NCBI RefSeq assembly: GCF_903815225.1
Contig: NZ_LR813084.1
Coordinates: 5,728,001 to 5,792,000 of the forward strand
DNA from: Delftia tsuruhatensis
GTDB lineage: Bacteria; Pseudomonadota; Gammaproteobacteria; Burkholderiales; Burkholderiaceae_C
Direction: 5' to 3'
Length of the DNA stretch: 64,000 nt
The notes under the pieces were generated by a model. The model saw nothing but the letters and a program-made list of their open reading frames with translations, did no database searches and was not told the DNA's origin. Position numbers and translations under genes: made by a program. This document shows, in pieces, positions 37,649 to 46,394 of this stretch (its first letter is position 1; every line of letters begins with the position of its first letter).

Positions 37649-38536
37649 ATGGACCAGTTCGGACAGATGACGGTGTTCCTGCGCGTGGTCGAGGAGGGCA
37701 GCTTCTCGGGCGCCGGACGGCGCCTGCAACTGGCGCCCTCCACGGTCAGCAAGCTCATCGCGCGCATGGAGGCGCGCCTGGGCGTGCGGCTGTTCGAGCG
37801 CATCGCTGGCGCCATCCGCCTCACGCAGGAGGGCGAGCGCTTTCGTGAGGCCAGCCAGCAGGTGGTGCAAGCCATGGAGGATGCCGAGGCCTCGGTGCGC
37901 GTGGCCGATGCCGAGATCTCGGGCACGGTACGCATCCACACGGCGCTGACCACGGCCAAGTACCTGGTGGCGCCGCGCCTGCCGCTGCTGCTGGACAGGC
38001 ACCCGCGCCTGCACCTGGACTTCGTGCTGGGCACGGAGCGCGGCGACTTCATACGCCAGGGGCTGGACGTGGCCATCCACAGCGGCCGCCCCACGGAGCA
38101 GACGCTGATCGGCCGCCCGCTGATGCACAGGCCCTGGGTCATCGCGGCCGCGCCGCAGTACCTGGAGCGCTTTGGCCATCCCGCGCGGCCGGAAGACCTG
38201 CTGCACCACCGTTGCCTGAATTTCACCATCCGCACGCAGTGGAATCGCTGGACCTTCCATGACGAGGGAGGCCTGAGGACCATCGACATCCCTAGCCACA
38301 TCGGCGCCAACCAGGGCGAACTGCTTCGCAGCCTTGCACTGCTGGGACTGGGGGTGGCGCGGCTGGCACATTTCCACATCGCCGCCGACCTGGAGCGCGG
38401 CACCCTCGTCCCGCTGCTGCAGTCCTACCAGGAGCGCGGCGAGGACGACCGCTTCTACCTGCTGTACCCGCGCGGCCGTTCGCTGGCGCCGCGCGTGCGC
38501 GCCGTGGTGGACTTCCTGTTCACGCAGTTCAGTTGA
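37649..38536 (+). CDS. LysR family regulator of the AtuA/Bug operon
   Basis: A 295-residue LysR regulator of the CrgA/AaeR-like branch. The HTH is at about residues 18-37 (SFSGAGRRLQLAPSTVSKLIARMEARLG) and the effector domain includes GDFIRQGLDVAIHSGRP. ATG at 37649 gives the standard start MDQFGQM. It faces the AtuA gene across a shared 117-base gap and most likely controls that operon. Its end overlaps the end of the next LysR gene by 8 bases. Confidence 0.87.
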   Translation: MDQFGQMTVFLRVVEEGSFSGAGRRLQLAPSTVSKLIARMEARLGVRLFERIAGAIRLTQEGERFREASQQVVQAMEDAEASVRVADAEISGTVRIHTALTTAKYLVAPRLPLLLDRHPRLHLDFVLGTERGDFIRQGLDVAIHSGRPTEQTLIGRPLMHRPWVIAAAPQYLERFGHPARPEDLLHHRCLNFTIRTQWNRWTFHDEGGLRTIDIPSHIGANQGELLRSLALLGLGVARLAHFHIAADLERGTLVPLLQSYQERGEDDRFYLLYPRGRSLAPRVRAVVDFLFTQFS

Positions 38537-39440
38537 GCGGTCCTGCGCCCAGGCACTCGCGCGCGCACTCCAACAGGCTACGCGCCCAGCGCGCGCGGGC
38601 CGAGGTGTGCAGCCACAGCAGGCCCACCTTGCGTGCATCGGCCGTCCCTTGGCCCTCACCACCGTCACCCTGCTCCGGCAGCGCCAGCACGCGCACATCA
38701 CGGCCCTGGCCCAGCACGGCGCCTATGTCGGGCACCAGGCCCACGCCCAGGCCCTGGTCCACCATCATGGCCACGGCCAGCACCGAATTCAGCTCCATGC
38801 GCTCCAGGGGCGCGATGCCCCGGGCCCGCAGGTAGCGCTCGGCCAGCCGCCCGCCGGCCAGGGAGCGGTCATAGCGCACCAGCGGCCGGGTGCGCAGCAG
38901 CGCCAGCGGATCCTCGTGTGCATCCGCGGCGCGGCACAGCACGACCAGCGGCTCCTGGCGCAGTTCGGCCCAGCACACGGACTTGGGCAGGTCGAACGAG
39001 GGCTTCAGGCACAGCAGCACGTCGAGCTCGGACTGCAACAGGGCCGTGTACAGCTCGGGGGTCAGGCCGGCGCGCACGCTGATGCGCACATCCGCATGGC
39101 GGTCCACGAAGGCGCGCATCACGGCGGGCAGAAAGCCATGCAGCGCCGTGTTCACCGTGCCCAGCCGCAGCTCGCCGCCATCGGTGTCCGATGCCACCCA
39201 TTCGCGCAGGCCCTCGACCTCCTGCAGAAGCTGCCGCCCGCGCTCGAACAGGCGCTCGCCCGCCGCCGTGGCACGCACGCTGCGGCCCTGGCGCACCAGC
39301 AGCGCCGCGCCCATCTCGCCCTCCAGCACGCGCATCTGCTGGGCAATGGCCGAAGGGCTCAGGTCCAGCTGGCGTGCGGCCTCGGACATGGAGCCCGTGT
39401 TCACAACACGCAAGAAATTGTGTATGTACCTGATGTCCAT
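38529..39440 (-). CDS. LysR family regulator of the Bug-pcaB-pcaC operon
   Basis: A 303-residue LysR regulator. The HTH is at about residues 16-36 (SMSEAARQLDLSPSAIAQQMRVLEGEMG). The effector domain has ELRLGTVNTALHGFLPAVM and GLGVGLVPDIG. It is divergent from the Bug receptor gene at 39540 across 99 bases and so probably controls that operon. The 3' end overlaps the facing LysR gene by 8 bases. Confidence 0.86.
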   Translation of the reverse strand: MDIRYIHNFLRVVNTGSMSEAARQLDLSPSAIAQQMRVLEGEMGAALLVRQGRSVRATAAGERLFERGRQLLQEVEGLREWVASDTDGGELRLGTVNTALHGFLPAVMRAFVDRHADVRISVRAGLTPELYTALLQSELDVLLCLKPSFDLPKSVCWAELRQEPLVVLCRAADAHEDPLALLRTRPLVRYDRSLAGGRLAERYLRARGIAPLERMELNSVLAVAMMVDQGLGVGLVPDIGAVLGQGRDVRVLALPEQGDGGEGQGTADARKVGLLWLHTSARARWARSLLECARECLGAGPLN

Positions 39441-39539
39441 TGCACATATTTTCTTTGATCACAAAGCAGCCGCAGCTGCTGTTTTCCCAGGCGCGACAGG
39501 TTCACACTGCGTGGCAACGACTATTTCCAGGAGACACGC

Positions 39540-40538
39540 ATGGATTCCCGACGCCCTTGCCTTGCACCATCGTCACGCCGGCTGTGGCTGTCCGCCGCAG
39601 GCGCCGCCCTGGCCGCTGCCGCCCTGCCGGCCCGGGCCCAGCGCCGGGGCAGCCGGCTCGTCGTGCCCTTCGCACCGGGCGGCGGCAACGATGTGTTCGC
39701 GCGCCAGATGGCACACGGCCTCAATGAATCGTTCGGATACGGGATGATCGTGGAGAACAAGGCAGGCGCGGGTGGCAACCTGGGCACGGAATCCGTGGTG
39801 CGCGCGGCTGGCGATGGCAGCGTCTGGCTGCTGGGCCACACGGGCACCGTGTCCATCAACCCCTCGCTGTACGCGGGCCTGAAGTTCAACGCGGCCACCG
39901 ACCTGCAGCCCGTGGCCATGTTCGCTTCCTCGGCCCTGCTGCTGGTGGTGCCTACGGCCTCGCCAGTGCGCAGCGTGGCGGATCTGGCCGAGCAGATGCG
40001 CAAGCGCAGCGGCGAGATGACCTTCGCCTCCAGCGGCTCGGGCACAGGCGGCCACCTGACGGGCGAGATGTTCGCCCACGCGCTGGGCGCCAAGGCCATC
40101 CATGTGCCGTACAAGGGCACGGCACCGTCGCTGACCGACCTGGCCGGCGGCAATGTGGATTTCAGCTTCGGCGTGATTCCCGCCGCCATGGCCCTGGTCA
40201 AGGCCGGCAAGCTGCGGGCCCTGGCCGTCACCGGTGCCAAACGCCAGCCCCAGTTGCCCGATGTGCTCACGGTGGCGGAGTCCGGCGTGCGCGCGCTGGC
40301 CGATTTCGAAAGCTCGCTGACCTACGGCATCCTCGCGCCCAAGGGCACGCCCCCGGACACGGTGGCCGCGCTGGGACGCGACATCCTCAAGGTGGCCTCC
40401 TCCGAGTCCTTCCAGGCGCGGCTGGGGGTGGAGGGTGCCGTGCCGCTGCTGGGCGACAGCGCACAGTACGGAGCCCGCATCCGCCAGGAAAGCGCCAAGT
40501 GGGCCGCGGTGATCAAGGCCTCGGGCGCGACGGCCTGA
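39540..40538 (+). CDS. Bug family substrate-binding protein (upstream of pcaB)
   Basis: A 332-residue periplasmic receptor. The N-terminus has a paired-Arg signal peptide (SSRRLWLSAAGAALAAAALPARA, here residues 11-33), which could use the Tat or Sec route, followed by RLVVPFAPGGGNDVF, VENKAGAGGNLGTE and VLTVAESGV, the Bug blocks. AGGAG lies before the ATG. The next gene, pcaB, begins 16 bases later; the receptor may bind an aromatic or muconate-type acid. Confidence 0.88.
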   Translation: MDSRRPCLAPSSRRLWLSAAGAALAAAALPARAQRRGSRLVVPFAPGGGNDVFARQMAHGLNESFGYGMIVENKAGAGGNLGTESVVRAAGDGSVWLLGHTGTVSINPSLYAGLKFNAATDLQPVAMFASSALLLVVPTASPVRSVADLAEQMRKRSGEMTFASSGSGTGGHLTGEMFAHALGAKAIHVPYKGTAPSLTDLAGGNVDFSFGVIPAAMALVKAGKLRALAVTGAKRQPQLPDVLTVAESGVRALADFESSLTYGILAPKGTPPDTVAALGRDILKVASSESFQARLGVEGAVPLLGDSAQYGARIRQESAKWAAVIKASGATA

Positions 40539-40554
40539 GAGCGGCGGGAGCAGC

Positions 40555-41913
40555 ATGTCGTTGATGAAGGATTTTCTGGGCCCGGCCGATGGTGGCACCT
40601 GGTTTTCGGATGCGCGCTGCATCGACGCCCTGCTGCGCTTCGAGGCCGTGCTGGCCCAGGCCCAGGCCGAATGCGGGCTGATCCCCGCCGAGGCGGCCCA
40701 GGCCATCGCCCGCGCCTGTGACCAGGCGCCCGTGCAGCGTGACGCCCTGGTCGAGCAGGCACGTGCCACGGGCGCGCTGGCGATGGCCGTCGTGCGCCCG
40801 CTGCAGCAGTGGCTGCAAGCCCATGCGCCCGAAGCCCTGCCCTGGCTGCATTGGGGCGCGACCACCCAGGACGCGGTCGACACGGCCCAGGCGCTGCTGA
40901 CCACGCAGGCGCTGGCCGCGCTGCTGGCCGAGCTGCACGCACTGCAGGCCGCGCTCATCGATCTGGCGCATGCGCATGCGGCCACGCCCATGCTCGCGCG
41001 CAGCCTGATGCAGCCCGCCCAGATCACGAGCTTCGGCTTCAAATGCGCGCAGTCGGCCACCGCCATCGGGCGCAGCATCGCCCAGCTCCAGGCACTGGCG
41101 CGGTCCTCGCTGTGCGTTCAGCTGGGCGGCGCCGTGGGCAACGGCGCGGTGCTGGGAACGCACAGGCACGCCGTCGAGCAGGCCATGGCCGGCCACCTGG
41201 GCCTGTCGGCCTGCGGCCGCAGCTGGCACACGCAGCGCGACGACTGGATGCGGCTGGCCATGGAGGCGGCCGTGTGCGGCGGCAGCCTGGCCAAGCTGGC
41301 CAGGGACTGGTCGCTGATGTCCCAGTACGAGGTCGGCGAGATCAGCGAGGCACCGCGCGGCAGCACCTCCAGCGCCATGCCGCACAAGCGCAATCCCGTG
41401 CACTGCATGCAGGCCGTGGCCCAGGCCCAGGCCGTGCCTCATCTCGCCAGCCTGCTGCTGGGCTGCATGGCGCAGGCCCATGAACGGGCCCTGGGCGAAT
41501 GGCAGGCCGAGGCAGCCCACTGGCCCGATCTGTGGCGCCATGTGCATGGCGCGGCGTCCGCGCTGCGCCAGGCCGCGCAGTCGCTGCGGGTGCACCCGGC
41601 AGCCATGCTGGGCCATGTCGCCAGCCTGCGCGGACTGGTGTTCTCCGAGGCCTGCGTGCATGCGCTCGCACCCCTGGTCGGCAAGACCGAGGCGCAGGCC
41701 GCCGTGGAACGGCTGGCGCCGCTGGCACTGGAGCAAGGGCGTGAACTCCCGGATCTGCTGGCCGACTGGGCCGAGGCGCATCCGGGACTCGCACAGGCGC
41801 TGGCGCCCAGGCCCGCGCTGGCCCAGGCCTGCGATCCGTCCCGTGCCGTGCAGGCCTCCCGGCGCGAATGCCTGGCCCTGCTGGCGGACATGCCCGGCCG
41901 CGAAGAACCTTGA
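40555..41913 (+). CDS. pcaB: 3-carboxy-cis,cis-muconate cycloisomerase
   Basis: A 452-residue member of the fumarase/aspartase superfamily that lactonises 3-carboxy-cis,cis-muconate to gamma-carboxymuconolactone in the protocatechuate branch of the beta-ketoadipate pathway. It has the signature GSTSSAMPHKRNP, LHWGATTQDAVDT, and MLARSLMQPAQITSFGFK. GGGAG stands before the ATG. The pcaC gene follows after 14 bases. Adenylosuccinate lyase is excluded by the PcaB-like N-terminus (MKDFLGPADGGTWFSD) and context. Confidence 0.88.
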   Translation: MSLMKDFLGPADGGTWFSDARCIDALLRFEAVLAQAQAECGLIPAEAAQAIARACDQAPVQRDALVEQARATGALAMAVVRPLQQWLQAHAPEALPWLHWGATTQDAVDTAQALLTTQALAALLAELHALQAALIDLAHAHAATPMLARSLMQPAQITSFGFKCAQSATAIGRSIAQLQALARSSLCVQLGGAVGNGAVLGTHRHAVEQAMAGHLGLSACGRSWHTQRDDWMRLAMEAAVCGGSLAKLARDWSLMSQYEVGEISEAPRGSTSSAMPHKRNPVHCMQAVAQAQAVPHLASLLLGCMAQAHERALGEWQAEAAHWPDLWRHVHGAASALRQAAQSLRVHPAAMLGHVASLRGLVFSEACVHALAPLVGKTEAQAAVERLAPLALEQGRELPDLLADWAEAHPGLAQALAPRPALAQACDPSRAVQASRRECLALLADMPGREEP

Positions 41914-41927
41914 TACAGGAATCCACC

Positions 41928-42368
41928 ATGGACGAACCCCGAGACACCCGCCTGCAGCGCGGCCTGGACAACCGCCGCCGCGTGCTGGGCGATGAATGGG
42001 TGCGGCGGTCGATCGCGCGCGCCAACACGCTGAACGTGGAGTTCCAGCGCATGATCACGGACTATGCCTGGGACGGCATCTGGAGCCGCCCCGGCCTGGA
42101 GCGCCGCACGCGGCGCATCATGGTGCTGGCCATCACGGCCGCCATGGGGCGCTGGGAGGAGTTCGAGCTGCACATCCGCACGGGCCTGCTGGCCGATCCG
42201 GCCGACAGCGAGGCCGCGCCCCTGGACCTGGACACCATCCGCGAAGTGCTGCTGCAGACGGCCGTCTATGCCGGCGTGCCCGCAGGCAATACCGGCATGG
42301 CCGTCACGCTCAAGGTACTCGAGGAGCTGGGCCGCGCGCCGCCGCCAGCGGACTTCCACGGCGGCTGA
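41928..42368 (+). CDS. pcaC: 4-carboxymuconolactone decarboxylase
   Basis: A 146-residue CMD-family protein that decarboxylates gamma-carboxymuconolactone to beta-ketoadipate enol-lactone, the step after PcaB. It shows the RRVLGDEWVRRSIARAN start, FQRMITDYAWDGIWSRPGLERRTRRIMVLAITAAMGRWEEFELHIR (given in part) and VLLQTAVYAGVPAGN, all PcaC-like. The usual catalytic Glu/His in the EEFELH segment is present. It ends the operon, 9 bases from the converging pirin stop. PcaD and PcaGH are not in the window. Confidence 0.87.
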   Translation: MDEPRDTRLQRGLDNRRRVLGDEWVRRSIARANTLNVEFQRMITDYAWDGIWSRPGLERRTRRIMVLAITAAMGRWEEFELHIRTGLLADPADSEAAPLDLDTIREVLLQTAVYAGVPAGNTGMAVTLKVLEELGRAPPPADFHGG

Positions 42369-42377
42369 TGCACGCGC

Positions 42378-43424
42378 TCAGGCCTGCAGCGGCGGATGCT
42401 CGTCGGCCGTGGCGCCCGGATAGCGCGCGAAGCGCCGATGCTCGGAACCGTGCACGGGATCCTGCTCGCCCCAGGGCCAGCCGCCGAACTGCGTGCGGCG
42501 GTAGTCCTGCATGGCCTGCATGATCTCCTGCTGTGTGTTCATCACGAAGGGACCGTACTGGGCCACGCTCTCGCCGATGGGCCGGCCCTGGAGCACCAGG
42601 CATTCGACCGTGTCGGAGCCGCTGTTGTGCAGTTCCCAGTCCGCCGTGGCATCCACGTGCAGGGCCGCATGTTGGCTCAGCGTCGCGGGGCCGACCTGCA
42701 GCGACTGCCCCGCGAAGAAGTACAGCATGCGCTGCGTGTCCTTGCCTGCCGCGCGCGGCAGGATCCAGCGGGCACCGGGCTCCAGGCGCAGCGTCCAGAT
42801 GGCCACATCGCCCTCGGGCTGGGAAGCCCAGGACTCGGGCGGCGCAGGCAGGGGGGCGTCCGCGCCGGGCAAGGGTCCCGCGACCACGGTCACCACGGTC
42901 TTGCGTCCTGCGGCATCGGCATGCTCCAGGCGCGGAATGCGCTCGTTCCAGAACATGGTGAAGTGCGGCTCCACCATCTTGGAGCGCGCGGGCAGGTTCA
43001 GCCAGATCTGGAACAGCTCCAGCGGATTGGGCGCATCGCTGTTGAGCAGCGGGAACATCTCCGAGTGCTGTATGCCCTTGCCGGCCGTGAGCCACTGCAC
43101 GTCGCCGCCGCCGAAGCGCGCGGCCGCGCCCAGCGAATCGGAGTGGTCTATCAGGCCCTTGCGCACCAGGGTCACGGTCTCGAAACCGCGGTGCGGATGG
43201 CCGGGGAAGCCAGGCACGCTCTCACCGTGGTACATGGAAAAACCGTCCTTGCGGCTGAAGTCGCTGCCCATCTGCCGGCCCTCGAACTCCACGGCCTGCA
43301 CGCCCAGGCGGCCATCGCCGGGCGGATAGGCATCGTCATGGTGGGCACAGAACAGGAAGGGGTCCATCGTGGGCCACAGCGGGCCCAGCGGCTGGGTCTG
43401 GAGGATGGGGTTCGTTGCGGTCAT
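42378..43424 (-). CDS. Pirin family protein (second)
   Basis: A 348-residue bicupin. The pirin metal site appears as GHPHRGFETVTLVRKG and GKGIQHSEMF; the N-terminus DPFLFCAHHDDAYP is typical of the larger bacterial pirins, and the C-terminal domain has the short conserved FVMNTQQEIMQAM motif. AGGAG precedes the ATG at 43424. It differs from the pirin at 27659 in both motif forms and length, so it is not a recent duplicate. It is followed upstream by a GST gene on the same strand, 114 bases away. Confidence 0.87.
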   Translation of the reverse strand: MTATNPILQTQPLGPLWPTMDPFLFCAHHDDAYPPGDGRLGVQAVEFEGRQMGSDFSRKDGFSMYHGESVPGFPGHPHRGFETVTLVRKGLIDHSDSLGAAARFGGGDVQWLTAGKGIQHSEMFPLLNSDAPNPLELFQIWLNLPARSKMVEPHFTMFWNERIPRLEHADAAGRKTVVTVVAGPLPGADAPLPAPPESWASQPEGDVAIWTLRLEPGARWILPRAAGKDTQRMLYFFAGQSLQVGPATLSQHAALHVDATADWELHNSGSDTVECLVLQGRPIGESVAQYGPFVMNTQQEIMQAMQDYRRTQFGGWPWGEQDPVHGSEHRRFARYPGATADEHPPLQA

Positions 43425-43538
43425 CGTGGTGGCTCCTGTGAGGCTGGATTCTCTGCCAGATGCGGGCGACATGCCCGCCTTGAAAGCCACCATGGCTGGG
43501 ACAGTGCGGCCCAGGAATGCAACGACGGCCCTGCCGCC

Positions 43539-44261
43539 TCAGTTGCGCGGGGGCGTCACCAGGCCCTTCTGCACCGCCGCACGCTCCACGAAGGCGGCCA
43601 GCACCCGCTGCAGCGCGGGAAAGCGCTCCCAGCCCAGCAGCGTGGCCGCGTTGTAGCCCTGATCCACCACCATGTTGCGCACCCAGGGCCACAGGGCGAT
43701 GTCGGCGATGGTGAACTGCTCGCCCATCACCCAGGAGCGGCCCGCAAGGCGCTGCTCCAGCACACCCAGCAGGCGCTGCGACTCCTTGACGTACCGGTCA
43801 CGCGGGCGCTTGTCCTCGAAGTCCTTGCCGGCGAACTTGTGGAAGAACCCCAGCTGGCCGAACATGGGCCCCACGCCGCCCATCTGGAACATCAGCCACT
43901 GCAGCGTTTCATAGCGCGCGGCCGGATCGGCGGGCAGCAGGGGGCTGCCGCATTTTTCGGCCAGATAGACCAGGATGGCGCCCGACTCGAACAGCGCCAG
44001 CGGCCGGCCGCCCGGCCCCTGCGGGTCGATGATGGCCGGGATCTTGTTGTTGGGGAAGGTGCCGACGAACTCGGCCGAGAGCTGGTCGTTGTTCTCGAAA
44101 CCCACGCGGTGCGCCTCATACGGCAGGCCCATCTCCTCCAGCGCGATCGAGACCTTGACGCCATTGGGCGTGGGCAGCGAGTACAGCTGGATGCGGTCCG
44201 GATGGACAGCCGGCCACTTGCGCGTGACGGAAAAGGCGGAAAGCGGATTCTCTGAAGTCAT
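43539..44261 (-). CDS. Nu-class glutathione S-transferase-like, YfcG/YghU type
   Basis: A 240-residue thioredoxin-fold/helical GST. The N-terminal domain starts IQLYSLPTPNGVKVSIALEEMGLPY, with FPNNKIPAIID and LFESGAILVYLAEK, and the C-terminal domain has LQWLMFQMGGVGPMFGQLGFF, which is the pattern of YfcG and YghU, GSTs that act as glutathione-dependent disulfide reductases. A 22-residue N-terminal extension precedes the fold. It may share a transcript with the pirin gene downstream. Confidence 0.87.
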   Translation of the reverse strand: MTSENPLSAFSVTRKWPAVHPDRIQLYSLPTPNGVKVSIALEEMGLPYEAHRVGFENNDQLSAEFVGTFPNNKIPAIIDPQGPGGRPLALFESGAILVYLAEKCGSPLLPADPAARYETLQWLMFQMGGVGPMFGQLGFFHKFAGKDFEDKRPRDRYVKESQRLLGVLEQRLAGRSWVMGEQFTIADIALWPWVRNMVVDQGYNAATLLGWERFPALQRVLAAFVERAAVQKGLVTPPRN

Positions 44262-44331
44262 GGGTCACCTCGAAGGCTGGACGCAAAAATCAATGGCCGC
44301 AGCATCCTACCGCTGCCGCCGGCCTGGCGCC

Positions 44332-44901
44332 TCAGCGGGGCGCCACGGCCTTGTGGACCAGGGCCACGCTCAGGCCTTCGGGCGTCACCGTGATGGTGCC
44401 GGGCTCCAGGTTCAATGAATCGACCAGGGCCAGTTCCTTGTCCTGCAGCTGGTAGAGCACCAGCTGGCCCAGCGCCTGCTCGGCCAGCGCGCCGGCATAG
44501 GTGGTGAGCATGTCGCTCATGGCCGGCGCAAGGTCATTGATCACCAGGGTGTTGACCTTGATCTGATGGGCGCGCAGCGTGCGGTCCGTGGGCTCGTAGC
44601 GCAGTGCGAAGTCCAGGTCCAGATGGCCCGCGTAGGCCTGCTTGAGCACGGGGCCCGACAGCTGGGCCTGGAGCACCGCATTGAGCGCATTGCGCTCGGG
44701 CAGCAGCGCCAGCGTGGGCGAATGCAGCTGCAGTTGCAGCATGCCGGCCACGGGGAACTGCCGGGGAAAGCGCGAGGCCACCACCTCCTGCAGCCTTTGT
44801 CGCGAAACCGTGACGTTGCCCGGTACGGACTTACCCGAACACCCGGTCGCTGCCAGGCTACAGCCTGCTGCGACCACCATCAACCAAGAGCGGCGATTCA
44901 T
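44332..44901 (-). CDS. DUF1439 family lipoprotein (YceB-like)
   Basis: A 189-residue predicted lipoprotein. The signal peptide ends in a lipobox (SLAATGC, Cys near residue 21). The mature part has two long alternating segments (GNVTVSRQRLQEVVASRFP, LQLQLHSPTLALLPE) and a helix-rich middle, as in DUF1439/YceB, a SMP-like lipid-binding fold of unknown role. ATG at 44901 is used; a GTG just before it is in frame. Stands alone. Confidence 0.8.
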   Translation of the reverse strand: MNRRSWLMVVAAGCSLAATGCSGKSVPGNVTVSRQRLQEVVASRFPRQFPVAGMLQLQLHSPTLALLPERNALNAVLQAQLSGPVLKQAYAGHLDLDFALRYEPTDRTLRAHQIKVNTLVINDLAPAMSDMLTTYAGALAEQALGQLVLYQLQDKELALVDSLNLEPGTITVTPEGLSVALVHKAVAPR

Positions 44902-45172
44902 CACGTCTATCCAGGACTCTTAAGAAACCAACAGGACTCTGCAGCGCCACGCATGACAGGCAGATGGCGCTATGTTTTTTGATGATTGCATTGTCTTCCC
45001 AGGCCGTATCCCCTTTCCAGCCAGAGGGTGTTGGCCGGGGCGTCACGGCCTTCACCCCACGCGCGAAAGGGCATAGCTGCTAGTGCCCTCGCGGCATAGG
45101 CAAGACATGGCCTCTTACGGAAACTCGGCCGCTCGAAAAGTTCCCCCATTCCGAAGAAACCAAGGAGACAAG

Positions 45173-46252
45173 ATGAAAAGGAACACCGCCCTCGCCCTGG
45201 CGGCGGCCGGCTGCGCCATCGTGGCCGCGCCCGCCCTGGCCCAGTCCACCAGCAGCGTGAGCCTGTACGGCATCATCGACCTGTCGGTGCGTGCCCAAAG
45301 CGGCCTGTCGGGCGCCAATGCGCCCGCCGCGGGCAGCATGGGCTCGGTCCACAGCGGCGTGGGCCCGACCAGCCGCTGGGGCATTCGCGGCAGCGAAGAC
45401 CTGGGCGGCGGACTGCGCGCCCTCTTCAACCTCGAGTCCACCCTGGGCGCCGACGTGGGTGGCATCGGCGGCGTGGCCGGCACCTTCGACCGCGCGGCCA
45501 TCGTCGGCCTGTCGGGCCCCTGGGGCACGGTCACGGCAGGCCGCCAGAACACGCTGATCGCCGACTCCGTGGGCCTGGTCGATCCCATCGCGCTGCGCTT
45601 CGCGGGCCTGAACCCCAACATCCAGGTCACCAGCCTCACGGGCCACGGCCTGAACAACGAATGGGGGGCGACCAACACCAAGGTCGGCTCCAACCGCGTC
45701 AACAACTCCATCAAGTACTCGGGCAGCTTCGGCGGCCTCACGGCACGCGCCATGTACAGCTTTGGCGAGACCGGCGTCTCGGCCTCGCGCCTGGACACGC
45801 GCGGCCTGGGCCTGGACTGGCGCCAGGACAACCTGGTGCTGACCAGCGCCTATACCCAGTTCCACGATGCCAACGGCCGCACGCTGGACGCCGCCAACAT
45901 CGGCGGCGCCTGGACCCGCGGCGACCTGCGCCTGATGCTCAACTACGGCCGCAACAAGGCCGAGACCAGCGACACGGCGACCACGACACACAAGATCCTG
46001 GCCCTGGGCGCGCGCTACGCCATCACGCCCGTCATCGGCCTCAACGGCGGCTACTACAAGGTGGACCGCGCGCGCACGAACCAGGGCGACGACGGCTTCC
46101 AGCGCCTGATCGGCTTCGTGGACTACCAGTTGTCCAAGCGCACCAGCCTGTTCCTGGAGCTGGACGCGACCCGGTGGAAGAACGGCTACCAGGGCGCGGG
46201 CAACAAGAACCGCGCCAGCGGCGTGAGCCTGGGCATCACGCATTCCTTCTGA
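45173..46252 (+). CDS. General porin, Gram-negative trimeric type (Omp32-like)
   Basis: A 359-residue outer-membrane porin. Signal peptide about 1-22 (ending APALAQ), then SSVSLYGIIDLSVR, the typical first strand, RWGIRGSEDLGGGLRALFNLES, and a C-terminal strand ending in Phe (SLGITHSF) as required for outer-membrane insertion. It belongs to the 16-stranded anion-selective porins abundant in Comamonadaceae. AAGGAGA precedes the ATG; a strong terminator follows. Confidence 0.93.
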   Translation: MKRNTALALAAAGCAIVAAPALAQSTSSVSLYGIIDLSVRAQSGLSGANAPAAGSMGSVHSGVGPTSRWGIRGSEDLGGGLRALFNLESTLGADVGGIGGVAGTFDRAAIVGLSGPWGTVTAGRQNTLIADSVGLVDPIALRFAGLNPNIQVTSLTGHGLNNEWGATNTKVGSNRVNNSIKYSGSFGGLTARAMYSFGETGVSASRLDTRGLGLDWRQDNLVLTSAYTQFHDANGRTLDAANIGGAWTRGDLRLMLNYGRNKAETSDTATTTHKILALGARYAITPVIGLNGGYYKVDRARTNQGDDGFQRLIGFVDYQLSKRTSLFLELDATRWKNGYQGAGNKNRASGVSLGITHSF

Positions 46253-46278
46253 ACGGTCCGTTCGGCCATCCAGCCTTG

Positions 46279-46303
46279 CCGCGCCCCTGGGCGCGGTTTT
46301 TTT
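46279..46303 (+). terminator. Porin terminator
   Basis: CCGCGCCC (46279-46286) pairs with GGGCGCGG (46289-46296), followed by seven T residues. It lies 26 bases after the porin stop. Confidence 0.9.
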
Positions 46304-46329
46304 ATCTATTCATGTATTCATTCAGAAAT

Positions 46330-46358
46330 TTGTACAAACCATTGATTTTCATTAGATT
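46330..46358 (+). promoter_or_regulatory. Candidate promoter of yjjJ
   Basis: TTGTAC (46330-46335), a 17-base spacer and TAGATT (46353-46358) lie in a 90-base AT-rich island between the porin terminator and the HipA-like gene. The island also repeats TCTATTC and ATTCAT words that could serve autoregulation by the gene's own winged-helix domain. The boxes are weak matches. Confidence 0.35.
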
Positions 46359-46394
46359 CATGCGCTCGTACATCTATTCTTGAATTGATTCTCC

